Source: Pseudobutyrivibrio xylanivorans
Lineage (GTDB): Bacteria > Bacillota > Clostridia > Lachnospirales > Lachnospiraceae
Direction: 5' to 3'
DNA length: 64,000 bases
Assembly: GCF_008935055.1 (NCBI RefSeq)
Contig: NZ_CP043028.1
Location: forward strand, 2,820,501 to 2,884,500
Part shown: positions 53,373-62,075 of the stretch, in pieces
How the letters are laid out: every line of letters starts with the position of its first letter
Position numbering within the stretch: the first letter of the stretch is position 1
Notes under the pieces: model-generated
The model's database searches: none
The model's input: the letters and a program-made list of their open reading frames with translations, nothing else
What the model was told of the DNA's origin: nothing
Program-made: the position numbers and the translations under genes

Positions 53373-55049
53373 TTAAACTTCCATGATAATCGGAATAATC
53401 ATTGGACGACGCTGTGTCTCGTGCCAAACAAAGTCGGAAAGATTATCTCTAATATCTGACTTAATCTTATTCCAATCAGTAATATTTTTCTCCTCAAGAA
53501 CCTCCATTGTATCAGAAAGAACAGCACGTGCACTTTCCATAAGGTCCTCGGAATCTCTAACGTAAACGAAACCACGTGACACGATATCTGGACCAGCAAG
53601 AACTGTTCCAGTAGCGCTATCGAGGGTAAGAACTACTATAATGATTCCATCCTCTGCAAGCTTCTGTCTATCACGAAGAACGATATTTCCAACATCACCA
53701 ACGCCGATACCATCAACCATGATAGCACCTGTGTGAACGTGACCAGAAATCTTTGAATAGTTGTCACCAAGCTCAAGAACATCACCAGAGCGGATGATTT
53801 TGATATGGTCATGATCCCAGCCAAGTGACTCAGCTATACGAGCCTGTGCTGTAAGATGCTTGTACTCGCCGTGTACTGGAATTGCAAACTGTGGTCGAAC
53901 AAGAGAATAGATAAGCTTAATCTCCTCTGCGCAGGCATGTCCTGAAACGTGAACATCCTGCATTACGATTTCCGCACCGCGCATTGCAAGATCATTGATA
54001 ACATTTGAAACAGCCTTCTCGTTTCCAGGAATTGGATGAGAAGAAAATACAATCATATCGCCTGGCTTAATCTGTACCTTTTTGTGGGTACCGTTTGCCA
54101 TACGAGAAAGAGCTGCCATAGACTCACCCTGAGAACCTGTTGTAACAAGTACAATCTTCTCGTCAGGGTAAGACTTAAGTGACTCGATATCAATAAGTGT
54201 ATTATCTGGAATGTGAAGATAGCCAAGCTTCTGCGCAGTATCGATGGTGTTGACCATTGAGCGGCCTTCCACACAAACCTTACGTCCATATTTATCAGCG
54301 GAATTAATAATCTGCTGAACACGATCTACATTTGATGCGAATGTAGCAATAATAATACGGCTTGAAGTGTTGTCGGCAAATATAGAGTCAATAGTTTTAC
54401 CAACTGTCTTCTCAGAAGCTGTAAAGCCCTGACGCTCTGCATTTGTAGAATCGCACATAAGGGCAAGAACACCCTTCTTTCCAATTTCACCAAGACGCTG
54501 TAAGTCAATTGGATCACCATAAACTGGAGTGTAATCAACCTTAAAATCGCCAGTATGCACAACAATACCTGCAGGTGAATAAATCGCAAGAGCCGCAGCA
54601 TCCTGGATACTGTGATTTGTACGGATGAACTCAACTCTGAAATCTCCAGCATTGATATGGGTACCGTATTTTACGACCTTACGCTTAACCTTTGTGAGCA
54701 TCTTGTGCTCCTCAAGCTTGTGCTCAATAAGACCATTTGTAAGCTTAGTTGAATAAATTGGGCAAACATTAAGCTCCTTAAAGACATAAGGAATCGCACC
54801 TATATGATCCTCGTGACCATGGGTGATAAAAAATCCTTTAAGCTTATCCTGATGCTCCTTCAGATATGAAATATCTGGAATAACCAGATCCACGCCCAAC
54901 ATATCGTCCTCAGGAAATGAAAGTCCGCAATCAACCACAATAATACTGTCTCCATACTCGAAAGCAGTAATATTCATGCCGATTTGCTCAAGACCTCCAA
55001 GTGGAATAATCTTCAGCCTTTCAGCTGTCTGTTCAGTTTTCTTTTTCAA
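53373..55049 (-). CDS. Ribonuclease J
   Basis: The protein has 558 residues. The metallo-beta-lactamase core has FFITHGHEDHIGAIPY and HTGDFKVDY. The beta-CASP domain has CDSTNAERQGFT, VLVTTGSQGE and FSSHPIPGNE; HGEYKHLTAQA is further on, with a C-terminal domain. RNase J has 5' exo- and endonuclease activity and is central to mRNA decay in Gram-positive bacteria. It takes the place that mltG has in the Bacillus yrr operon. J1 versus J2 cannot be decided from one copy. Confidence 0.96.
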   Translation of the reverse strand: MKKKTEQTAERLKIIPLGGLEQIGMNITAFEYGDSIIVVDCGLSFPEDDMLGVDLVIPDISYLKEHQDKLKGFFITHGHEDHIGAIPYVFKELNVCPIYSTKLTNGLIEHKLEEHKMLTKVKRKVVKYGTHINAGDFRVEFIRTNHSIQDAAALAIYSPAGIVVHTGDFKVDYTPVYGDPIDLQRLGEIGKKGVLALMCDSTNAERQGFTASEKTVGKTIDSIFADNTSSRIIIATFASNVDRVQQIINSADKYGRKVCVEGRSMVNTIDTAQKLGYLHIPDNTLIDIESLKSYPDEKIVLVTTGSQGESMAALSRMANGTHKKVQIKPGDMIVFSSHPIPGNEKAVSNVINDLAMRGAEIVMQDVHVSGHACAEEIKLIYSLVRPQFAIPVHGEYKHLTAQARIAESLGWDHDHIKIIRSGDVLELGDNYSKISGHVHTGAIMVDGIGVGDVGNIVLRDRQKLAEDGIIIVVLTLDSATGTVLAGPDIVSRGFVYVRDSEDLMESARAVLSDTMEVLEEKNITDWNKIKSDIRDNLSDFVWHETQRRPMIIPIIMEV

Positions 55050-55080
55050 AAAATAGACCTCCTATATCAAATAAAAAAAA

Positions 55081-55344
55081 TTACATTTCAATGTCAGCTT
55101 CGTCGCCAACTAATTCATTAAATAATTTTGCAACAGCATCGAATTCATTCTCATCTTCAATATCTTCATAGATAACGTCGTCTCCATCTACAGATACTTC
55201 CTTAAGAATTCTAGCTTCCGCATCTTCATTCTCATCATCATTATCGCAAACAAGAATATACTTATTTCCTGATAACTGAGTTTCTTCTATAACAAACCAT
55301 TTGGTCTGATTTCCATTTTCATCTGGCAAATAAATTGGTTCCAT
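55081..55344 (-). CDS. DUF1292 protein (YrzB-like)
   Basis: The protein has 87 residues. It starts MEPIYLPDENGNQTKWFVIE and contains NKYILVCDNDDENEDAEAR, the acidic pattern of the DUF1292/YrzB family. Its function is unknown, but it lies between ruvX and the trmR genes in many Firmicutes, as here. It is 31 bases before RNase J. A structured repeat separates it from ruvX. Confidence 0.88.
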   Translation of the reverse strand: MEPIYLPDENGNQTKWFVIEETQLSGNKYILVCDNDDENEDAEARILKEVSVDGDDVIYEDIEDENEFDAVAKLFNELVGDEADIEM

Positions 55345-55364
55345 AATTAACTCCTTTATACTAC

Positions 55365-55447
55365 GCCAGTTACACTATCAAGCAATATGATTGCCCGCTC
55401 GACTACATGTCTCGCTAAGCAATAATATTAGCTTGATATCTACTGGC
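55365..55447 (-). repeat. Structured dispersed repeat (GTAG...GTAAC family) overlapping the ruvX stop
   Basis: GCCAGT/ACTGGC (outer) and TATCAAGC/GCTTGATA (inner) pair perfectly and differ from the 32028 copy while keeping the AG and GTA loop. ATTGC/GCAAT and a variable middle complete it. The last codons of ruvX, including its TAG stop, lie in the left arm as read on the minus strand. Confidence 0.85.
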
Positions 55448-55868
55448 TCTTATTATTGTCCAAATAATCTTGCAAGATAATCGCAGCCGCGATTTGGTCG
55501 ATGACCTTTTTACGATCACGCTTTGCTACACCGGATTCCTCGAGAATCTCATCCGCATATACGGTAGTGAGGCGCTCATCCAAAAGCTCAATTGGAATAT
55601 CTACACGCTTTTCTAAAAGCTTTTTAAATTCAAGTGTTTCTTCACAACGAAAGCCCTCGCTATCATCCATGTTGCGGGGGTAACCAAGAATTATTTTTTC
55701 AACCTGATATTCTTCGCATATCTCCTTGATGCGCACAAGGGTATGACGAAGTGCGCTGGCTCTTTCACGAGTAATGGTTTCAAACTCCTGAGCAGTCAAA
55801 AGTAAAGGGTCACTCATCGCGACCCCAACAGTTTTTGTCCCATAATCAAGACCAAGAATCCTACTCAT
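55440..55868 (-). CDS. ruvX: Putative Holliday junction resolvase RuvX/YqgF
   Basis: The protein has 142 residues. ILGLDYGTKTVGVAMSDPLL is the RNase H-like fold signature with a catalytic Asp. ILGYPRNMDDSEG, LLDERLTTVYADEIL and a late DQIAAAIILQDYLD follow. It is implicated in pre-16S rRNA processing and/or recombination. It overlaps ireB by one base. The stop codon lies in a repeat. Confidence 0.95.
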   Translation of the reverse strand: MSRILGLDYGTKTVGVAMSDPLLLTAQEFETITRERASALRHTLVRIKEICEEYQVEKIILGYPRNMDDSEGFRCEETLEFKKLLEKRVDIPIELLDERLTTVYADEILEESGVAKRDRKKVIDQIAAAIILQDYLDNNKSQ

Positions 55869-56134
55869 TATTTGCTCCAGCTTTCACTAGCTATATATTC
55901 CTTAAGAAGCTCCTCAACGAGCTCATCACGTTCAACCTTCATTATAATGCTTCGTGCATTGTTGTGACTGGTGATATAAGTTGGGTCGCCAGACATTATA
56001 TATCCCACAATCTGATTCACCGGATTATATCCCTTTTCGGTAAGAGCACCATAAACCTGCTCAATTACCTGCTTCACTCCGACTCCGTTATCCTTCTGAA
56101 CCTTAAAATATTGTGTGTTACTTAAATCTGCCAT
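55868..56134 (-). CDS. IreB family regulatory phosphoprotein
   Basis: The protein has 88 residues. MADLSNTQYFKVQKDNGVG and NQIVGYIMSGDPTYITSHNN are diagnostic of the IreB/UPF0297 family. In Enterococcus IreB is a target of the PASTA kinase IreK and affects cell-wall stress and cephalosporin tolerance. The N-terminal Thr corresponds to the phosphorylated region. It is coupled to ruvX, as in most Firmicutes. Confidence 0.93.
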   Translation of the reverse strand: MADLSNTQYFKVQKDNGVGVKQVIEQVYGALTEKGYNPVNQIVGYIMSGDPTYITSHNNARSIIMKVERDELVEELLKEYIASESWSK

Positions 56135-56201
56135 AAATTCCCTCGTCTCTCAAACTACCACAACAAAACAAATTATCATCATCATTGTAATATAGAAAAT
56201 T

Positions 56202-57527
56202 CTAAATTTCAACAATCAAGTACTGCTTATCAGAAGATAAGTTAATACCTTTTGCCATAAGAATTTGGTTGGTATAATCCAGACCATCCTCTGCAGAAAT
56301 TGCGCACTTAATATACTCCTTAGAAAATCCAATAAAGTATTCTTTTCCATCAATAACAGCCTTCTCTTCAAAGAGAATATCAAGCTGCTTTCCAATTGCT
56401 GCCGCTCTGTAAGCTTCAGTGGTTTCATTTCCAATAGCGATAAGCTTTGCACTGCGCTCTTTCTTTACAGCATTGATAATCTGGCCTGACATCTTTGCTG
56501 CTTTTGTACCGGCACGTTTTGAGTATGCAAAAACATGAAGCTCATAGAAAGCAATTTCTTTTACATAGTCAGCTGTAATCTGAAACTCCTCTTCTGTCTC
56601 TCCAGGAAAGCCAACAATGATATCAGTTGTGATAGCCGGATTGTCAAAATACTTTCTCAGAATATTAACACCTCTAGTATACTCTTCAATTGTGTATTTT
56701 CTGTTCATTCGAACAAGTACAGTATCGCAACCTGACTGAAGAGAAAGATGGAAATGAGGACACATTTTTGAAAGAGCTGATACACGCTTGGCAAAATCCT
56801 CTGTAACAATCTGTGGCTCAAGTGAACCAAGTCGGATACGCTCAACTCCATCAACCTTCTGAATTGCTTCAAGCAAATCAGCTAAATCATAATCTGTTCC
56901 GCTGCCATAAGAGCTAAGATGAATTCCAGTAATAACCACCTCTTTGTAACCATTTTTTGCAAGACCAGTTACCTCTTCTATTACATCCTCGATATCACGG
57001 CTTCTAATGCGGCCTCTTGCAAACGGAATAATACAATAACTACAGAACTGATTACAGCCATCCTGTACCTTTACAAATGCACGGGTATGTTCAGAATCCT
57101 TCTCAATATGCATGTTCTCGTAAGAAACATTTCCTTCATTGATATCAATATAATCAAGGAGTGGACCATCTGCCGAATCAAGTCCCTCGAAATATTCGTG
57201 AATCTTTTCTACAAGATCATTCTTTTTATTATTGCCAAGAATAATATCTGCGCCAAGTTCATCAGCCACATCCTTGCCGAAATTCTGAACGTAACATCCA
57301 GCTGCAACAACGCATGCATTCTCATTGAGCTTCTTGCACTTGTGAATCATCTGGCGTGACTTTCTGTCGGCAATATTAGTAACGGAGCAGGTGTTAATAA
57401 CATACACGTCGGCGATTTCATCAAAGCCAACAATTGTAAATCCATCCTTTTTAAGAAGCTCTTCCATAGCTTCAGTTTCGTATGCATTAACCTTGCATCC
57501 AAGGTTGTGTAAAGCTGCTTTTTTCAT
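56202..57527 (-). CDS. mtaB: tRNA t6A37 methylthiotransferase MtaB
   Basis: The protein has 441 residues. NLGCKVNAYETEAM and INTCSVTNIADRKSRQ carry the N-terminal cluster Cys residues. The radical-SAM motif is DGCNQFCSYCIIPFARGRIR. A C-terminal TRAM-like domain begins near residue 375. MtaB converts t6A37 to ms2t6A37 in tRNA(Lys). It precedes ireB-ruvX by 67 bases, in a locus rich in tRNA modification genes. Confidence 0.95.
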   Translation of the reverse strand: MKKAALHNLGCKVNAYETEAMEELLKKDGFTIVGFDEIADVYVINTCSVTNIADRKSRQMIHKCKKLNENACVVAAGCYVQNFGKDVADELGADIILGNNKKNDLVEKIHEYFEGLDSADGPLLDYIDINEGNVSYENMHIEKDSEHTRAFVKVQDGCNQFCSYCIIPFARGRIRSRDIEDVIEEVTGLAKNGYKEVVITGIHLSSYGSGTDYDLADLLEAIQKVDGVERIRLGSLEPQIVTEDFAKRVSALSKMCPHFHLSLQSGCDTVLVRMNRKYTIEEYTRGVNILRKYFDNPAITTDIIVGFPGETEEEFQITADYVKEIAFYELHVFAYSKRAGTKAAKMSGQIINAVKKERSAKLIAIGNETTEAYRAAAIGKQLDILFEEKAVIDGKEYFIGFSKEYIKCAISAEDGLDYTNQILMAKGINLSSDKQYLIVEI

Positions 57528-57571
57528 TTATGTAAAACCTTTCTATTTCTAATGAAATCCAAGATATTTGT

Positions 57572-57600
57572 TTGACTTTTAAAGGTCGTTGTTTTAGTAT
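57572..57600 (+). promoter_or_regulatory. Promoter of the HPr-like gene
   Basis: TTGACT (57572-57577), a 17-base spacer and TAGTAT (57595-57600) precede the HPr-like ATG by about 45 bases. Confidence 0.7.
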
Positions 57601-57645
57601 ATGTCTATATATTATAAATATAAATACACGCAGGAGGCACATTCG

Positions 57646-57876
57646 ATGAAAACAGTTCAAATTTCTCTTAACTCAATTGACAAGGTAAAATCATTTGTTA
57701 ATACAATCAGCCAGTTTGATTACGATTTCGATCTTGTTAGTGGACGTTATGTGATCGATGCTAAGTCAATCATGGGAATTTTCTCACTTGACCTTTCTAA
57801 GCCAATCGACCTTACTGTTCACGCTGAAGGCGAAGCTGATGATGTTATGTCAACATTAAAGGATTACATCGTTTAA
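57646..57876 (+). CDS. HPr-like protein lacking the catalytic histidine
   Basis: The protein has 76 residues from the ATG at 57646, which has AGGAGG upstream. It aligns to HPr along its length: KTVQISLNSIDKVKS replaces the IHARPA active-site region, giving Asp where His-15 should be and no Arg-17. The Ser-46 region KSIMGIFSLDLSK is intact. It therefore cannot accept phosphate from Enzyme I in the normal way, but could keep the regulatory-serine site. It is monocistronic with a promoter and terminator. Function unknown. Confidence 0.8.
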   Translation: MKTVQISLNSIDKVKSFVNTISQFDYDFDLVSGRYVIDAKSIMGIFSLDLSKPIDLTVHAEGEADDVMSTLKDYIV

Positions 57877-57911
57877 TCACTTTTCCTTGTTTATTAATTT
57901 AGTAATTCTAA

Positions 57912-57939
57912 AGACCAGACTTAATTGTCTGGTCTTTTT
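57912..57939. terminator. Bidirectional terminator between the HPr-like gene and thiI
   Basis: A 9-bp stem, AGACCAGAC/GTCTGGTCT, has a 6-base loop and is followed by TTTTT on the plus strand. On the minus strand the stem ends TTTAG, so it could also serve thiI. Confidence 0.9.
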
Positions 57940-57945
57940 CATGTA

Positions 57946-59127
57946 TTACTGAACTTTAATAATTTCAACTGAATCAATTGCCTGCTTCATAAGCTCATCA
58001 ATCTTCTCGTCAAGAAGATGCTCGTGCTTTTCAATAGCCTCAAGTTTCGGCTTTGTAACAGGGTGCTTTGCAACGAAAATTGTACAGCAATCCTCGTAAG
58101 GTAAAATTGAAGTCTCGTATGTATCAATCTTCTCTGAAATATCTACGATATCCTGCTTATCAAAAGCGATAAGTGGTCTGTAAACAGGAAGTGAGCAAAC
58201 TGCATTTGTACAGTTAAGAGACTGCATTGTCTGTGATGCAACCTGTCCGATAGACTCTCCGGTAACAAGACCAAGGCAGTCATTCTCCTTTGCAAAGTGC
58301 TCCGCTATTCTCATCATATACCTGCGCATAATGATAGTAAGCTCTTCATGAGCACACTGCTGATAGATATAAAGCTGAATATCTGTAAAGTTTACAATAT
58401 GTAAATCAATTGGACCTGAATACTTTGCAACAAGCTTTGCAAGATCAACAACCTTCTGCTTTGCCTGCTCTGAAGTATAAGGTGGCGCATGGAAATATGT
58501 AGCTGAAAGTGTAACACCGCGCTTTGAAATCATATAACCTGCAACTGGTGAATCGATACCACCTGAAAGAAGAAGCATTGCCTTTCCAGCTGTTCCAACT
58601 GGCATTCCGCATGGACCTGGAATTTCTGTTGAGTAGATTGCAATATTTTCACGAACCTCTACATATATGATTCTATCTGGCTTGTGAACATCAACATGCA
58701 TCTCTGGGAACGCATCAAGAAGTCTTGCGCCAATCTCAGCAGCAACCTCCATAGATGTCATAGGATACTGCTTGTTTGCACGACGTCCCATAACCTTGAA
58801 GCTGAAGTTCTTATCCTCAAACTCTTCATCAACGTATTTAATAACAGCCTCTGCCATTGCATCAAATCCCTCATCAGGAACAACAACAGTTGGACAAATT
58901 GCGCTGATACCGAAAACATGCTGTAAAGCTGCAACCGCCTCATCGTAATCATACTCACCTTCAACAGAAATGAAGATACGACCACTCTGCTTCTTTACAA
59001 CGAAATTTCCCTCTACAGGATAGAGAGAACGCTTAATCTGACGAACGAGGGCATCCTCGAACACGTAACGATTCTTACCCTTAACGCCAATCTCTGAATA
59101 CTTAATTAAAAATGCCTGATATGTCAT
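57946..59127 (-). CDS. thiI: tRNA 4-thiouridine synthase ThiI
   Basis: The protein has 393 residues. The N-terminal ferredoxin-like and THUMP domains include KYSEIGVKGKNRYVFEDAL. The PP-loop domain has MLLLSGGIDSPVAGYMISKRG (21 residues, here read as LLLSGGIDSPVAGYMISKR). The C-terminal rhodanese domain is absent, as in Bacillus. It makes s4U8 in tRNA and may serve thiamine synthesis. A cysteine desulfurase gene lies 12 bases upstream and would supply the sulfur. Confidence 0.96.
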   Translation of the reverse strand: MTYQAFLIKYSEIGVKGKNRYVFEDALVRQIKRSLYPVEGNFVVKKQSGRIFISVEGEYDYDEAVAALQHVFGISAICPTVVVPDEGFDAMAEAVIKYVDEEFEDKNFSFKVMGRRANKQYPMTSMEVAAEIGARLLDAFPEMHVDVHKPDRIIYVEVRENIAIYSTEIPGPCGMPVGTAGKAMLLLSGGIDSPVAGYMISKRGVTLSATYFHAPPYTSEQAKQKVVDLAKLVAKYSGPIDLHIVNFTDIQLYIYQQCAHEELTIIMRRYMMRIAEHFAKENDCLGLVTGESIGQVASQTMQSLNCTNAVCSLPVYRPLIAFDKQDIVDISEKIDTYETSILPYEDCCTIFVAKHPVTKPKLEAIEKHEHLLDEKIDELMKQAIDSVEIIKVQ

Positions 59128-59138
59128 GAATATCCTTT

Positions 59139-60293
59139 CTATAACTGCATCATTGGAACTAATTCTTTTAGAGCTGCAATTGCAGAATCAACCTCTTCCA
59201 TAGTGTTCTCTGGACAAAAGCTAAATCTAATTGTTCGCTCAAGTAAATCCTTTTCAAGACCAATTGATTTCAAAGTCTCACTGATTGCAGGTTTGTTTGA
59301 TGAACAAGCAGAACCTGCCGAAACGTAAATGCCATAATTATCCTGAAGAGCATTTAAAATAACATGTGCTCTGGTACGATTGCCCTTAATAGAAACACTT
59401 ACAATCTGAGGAGCACTATTCTCGTCAAGATGACCATTTACGGAAACACCCTCAATACCAGAGATACCCTCAATCAGGTGATTTCTCATAGAATACAGGT
59501 GATTTCTGTTCTCGTCAAGCTTTTCGTAAGCAAGCTTGCTTGCGATGCCAAGAGCTGCTATAGCTGGAACATTCTCTGTTCCTGAGCGCATGCCTCTTTC
59601 ATGACCACCGCCGAGAATCTGAGGAACCATGATATTGTAGATTTCCTCATTAATATAAATAAATCCAGAGCCCTTAGGGCCATGAATCTTGTGACCGCTA
59701 ACTGTAACAATATCAATTCCCATTTTCTTTGGAAGAATTTTCATTTTTCCAAAAGCCTGAATTGAATCCACATGGAAAATAATATCTTTATTGAAGCCCT
59801 TGATAATCTTTGAGGCTTCCTCGATTGGCTGAAGTGCGCCAATCTCGTTATTTACCATCATGATTGAAACAAAAATGGTATCCTCTCTCAAAGCGGCCTT
59901 GAGCTCATCAAGATTAATCACACCATACTCATCTGTTCCAAGATAAGTAACCTCCATGCCCTGCTTTTCAAAAGCCTTGACAGGATTTAAAACTGAGGCA
60001 TGCTCAATTTTGGTCGTGATAATATGATTGCCGCGTCTCTTTTTAGCTTCGACGCCGCCCTTTATAGCAAGGTTATTTCCCTCTGTACCGCCGGAAGTAA
60101 AATAAATCTCCTTTGGCTGAACCTTTAAGATTGAGGCAATGGCCTCTCTGCTTTCTTTAAGATAGTCCTTGCCTTTTGCACCCATTCCATGGAGTGAGGA
60201 TGGATTTCCAAAATCCTCCTGAAGACAGGTTTTCATAATTTCAACTGCTTCATCGGCACATCTGGTAGTTGCCGAATTATCAAAATATATCAT
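59139..60293 (-). CDS. Cysteine desulfurase (NifS/IscS family)
   Basis: The protein has 384 residues from the ATG at 60293, which has GAGGAAT 10 bases upstream; the longer start lacks a ribosome binding site and overlaps rsmE. IYFDNSATTRCADEAVE opens the family. The PLP lysine is in TVSGHKIHGPKGSGF, and the catalytic Cys in SAGSACSSNKPAIS. It abstracts sulfur from cysteine. Coupling with thiI suggests it is the dedicated NifZ-type donor for 4-thiouridine. Confidence 0.95.
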   Translation of the reverse strand: MIYFDNSATTRCADEAVEIMKTCLQEDFGNPSSLHGMGAKGKDYLKESREAIASILKVQPKEIYFTSGGTEGNNLAIKGGVEAKKRRGNHIITTKIEHASVLNPVKAFEKQGMEVTYLGTDEYGVINLDELKAALREDTIFVSIMMVNNEIGALQPIEEASKIIKGFNKDIIFHVDSIQAFGKMKILPKKMGIDIVTVSGHKIHGPKGSGFIYINEEIYNIMVPQILGGGHERGMRSGTENVPAIAALGIASKLAYEKLDENRNHLYSMRNHLIEGISGIEGVSVNGHLDENSAPQIVSVSIKGNRTRAHVILNALQDNYGIYVSAGSACSSNKPAISETLKSIGLEKDLLERTIRFSFCPENTMEEVDSAIAALKELVPMMQL

Positions 60294-60295
60294 TT

Positions 60296-61027
60296 TTAAA
60301 ATTCCTCGCATTTAAGCATCAACATAGCAAGTGAGCAAATTGCTGCTGTATCAGTTCGAAGAATCCTGTGACCAAGAGAAATCAGCTTTACAGAATCCTG
60401 AACCATTTCAATTTCAGAAGGGGCAAAGCCACCCTCTGGACCAATAAACACACCAATGCTCTGTCCCTTTTCAAGGGAATCAAGCATATCATAAGTATCC
60501 TGCATTCCATTCTTGCTTTCAAAAGGAAGTAGGATAACGTCTAAAGACTTCGCATATTCAAAAGCTTCCTTAAAGCTCATTACAGCATGAACATTTGGAA
60601 TAATAGAACGCTTTGATTGTTCAGCCGCAGACTTAGCAATAGACTGATAACGTTCAACTTTTGATTTTTTCTTTTTGTCATCAAGCTTAACGATGCAGTT
60701 TTTCATCTCTACAGGGATAATCTCAAAGACTCCAAGCTCCACACATTTTTCAATGATAGTCTCCATTCTGTCGCCCTTTGGAATTGCCTGAAAAAGATAA
60801 ATCCTGTTTGGTAGCTCTGTTGAAGGAACCTCTTCAACAACATTCACAACCAGGTCCTTGTCCACATAATCTGTAACCTCACAAATGTAATTGCTTCCGT
60901 CAGATACAGAAACTCGTATTCTCTCTCCTGGACGAAGACGTACAACCTTAGTGAGATGATGAGCATCGTTGCCAGTAATATTAAATTTGCCATCCACTGG
61001 GGATTCGTTAACAAATACCTGTTGCAT
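60296..61027 (-). CDS. rsmE: 16S rRNA m3U1498 methyltransferase RsmE
   Basis: The protein has 243 residues. The N-terminal PUA-like domain contains GNDAHHLTKVVRLRPGE. The SPOUT knot domain has PKGDRMETIIEKCVELG and IGPEGGFAPSEIEMVQ. It methylates U1498 in the decoding region of 16S rRNA. It is one base after prmA and overlaps nothing; the desulfurase gene follows at once. Confidence 0.95.
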   Translation of the reverse strand: MQQVFVNESPVDGKFNITGNDAHHLTKVVRLRPGERIRVSVSDGSNYICEVTDYVDKDLVVNVVEEVPSTELPNRIYLFQAIPKGDRMETIIEKCVELGVFEIIPVEMKNCIVKLDDKKKKSKVERYQSIAKSAAEQSKRSIIPNVHAVMSFKEAFEYAKSLDVILLPFESKNGMQDTYDMLDSLEKGQSIGVFIGPEGGFAPSEIEMVQDSVKLISLGHRILRTDTAAICSLAMLMLKCEEF

Positions 61028-61028
61028 A

Positions 61029-61988
61029 CTAATTCTTTCTAGCGGTAATGTTTACCCACTCACCCTGATGATTAATCTCAACAACCTCAAGGCCTACTGC
61101 CTCAAGAGCATCCTTTACTTCGTTTTCCTTGAAATCAATAATTCCTGAAGAAATGAAATAAGCGCCTGACTTCATAGTAGGTGGAATAGCTGGTGCCATA
61201 GCAATAATAATGTCTGCAAGAATGTTTGCAACTACAACATCATACTTTTCATATCCAACCTTGTCCTGCAAATCCTTGTCATCAATAAGATTTCCTACAT
61301 AGAAATCGCCAGCTGATTCATCGATATGATTTACCTTGAAATTCTCGTAGGTTGAAGCAATGCAATCATCATCAATATCAGTTCCAACCAAGTGACACTT
61401 TCCATCTAAAAGCTTGTTAGCAATGATTGAAAGAATACCAGAGCCGCATCCAATATCAAGAATTTCATCGCCTGCCTTAAGGTATTTCTTTAACTGACGA
61501 ATACAAAGCTGAGTGGTCTCATGCTTTCCTGTTCCAAAAGATACGCCTGGATCAATCTCAACAAAAATCTTACCCTGGTCTGAAGGAGCAATCTCCTCCC
61601 AAGTAGGCTTGATAAGAATATCATCAATGTAGAAGGATTTAAAGAACTGTTTCCAGTTGTTAATCCAATCCTCCTGCTTTGTAACAGAGGTATCAATAGT
61701 GCCCCTGCCAATATCCATAAAGCTCTTTAAATCTTCAAGCTCTGCCTTTACCTGTGAAAGAAGTGACTCGTGGTCATCCTCTTCAGATAAATAGAAGCTA
61801 ACCTTTGAAGAACCATCATCTGATGGCAAATCTGGCTGAAGCTCTTCGAACTCACCACCCTGCTTGTCACCTGAAACAGGAACATTGTTTTCGATTTCAA
61901 TGGAATCTATTCCCAATTCAGCAAGGGTTGCACTGACGATTTCTTCAGCTTCAGTGGTTGTATTAATGGAATATTTTATCCAATTCAT
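61029..61988 (-). CDS. prmA: Ribosomal protein L11 methyltransferase PrmA
   Basis: The protein has 319 residues from the ATG at 61988, with GAGGTG upstream. KYSINTTTEAEEIVSATL is the N-terminal substrate-recognition domain; an acidic insert follows. The SAM-binding core has IDPGVSFGTGKHETTQLCI, EILDIGCGSGILSI and VVANILADIIIAM. It trimethylates L11. The order prmA-rsmE is common in Firmicutes. Confidence 0.95.
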   Translation of the reverse strand: MNWIKYSINTTTEAEEIVSATLAELGIDSIEIENNVPVSGDKQGGEFEELQPDLPSDDGSSKVSFYLSEEDDHESLLSQVKAELEDLKSFMDIGRGTIDTSVTKQEDWINNWKQFFKSFYIDDILIKPTWEEIAPSDQGKIFVEIDPGVSFGTGKHETTQLCIRQLKKYLKAGDEILDIGCGSGILSIIANKLLDGKCHLVGTDIDDDCIASTYENFKVNHIDESAGDFYVGNLIDDKDLQDKVGYEKYDVVVANILADIIIAMAPAIPPTMKSGAYFISSGIIDFKENEVKDALEAVGLEVVEINHQGEWVNITARKN

Positions 61989-62007
61989 GCTACACCTCTT
62001 ATACATG

Positions 62008-62044
62008 AAAAATCACATATCAAGGAATAAATCCTTGATATGTG
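62008..62044 (-). terminator. Terminator of the DUF2225 gene
   Basis: A perfect 13-bp stem, CACATATCAAGGA/TCCTTGATATGTG, has a 5-base loop and is followed on the minus strand by ATTTTTC. It lies 30 bases past the DUF2225 stop. Confidence 0.9.
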
Positions 62045-62075
62045 GTTAATTTAAAGTCTCAAATAATGCTATAGA

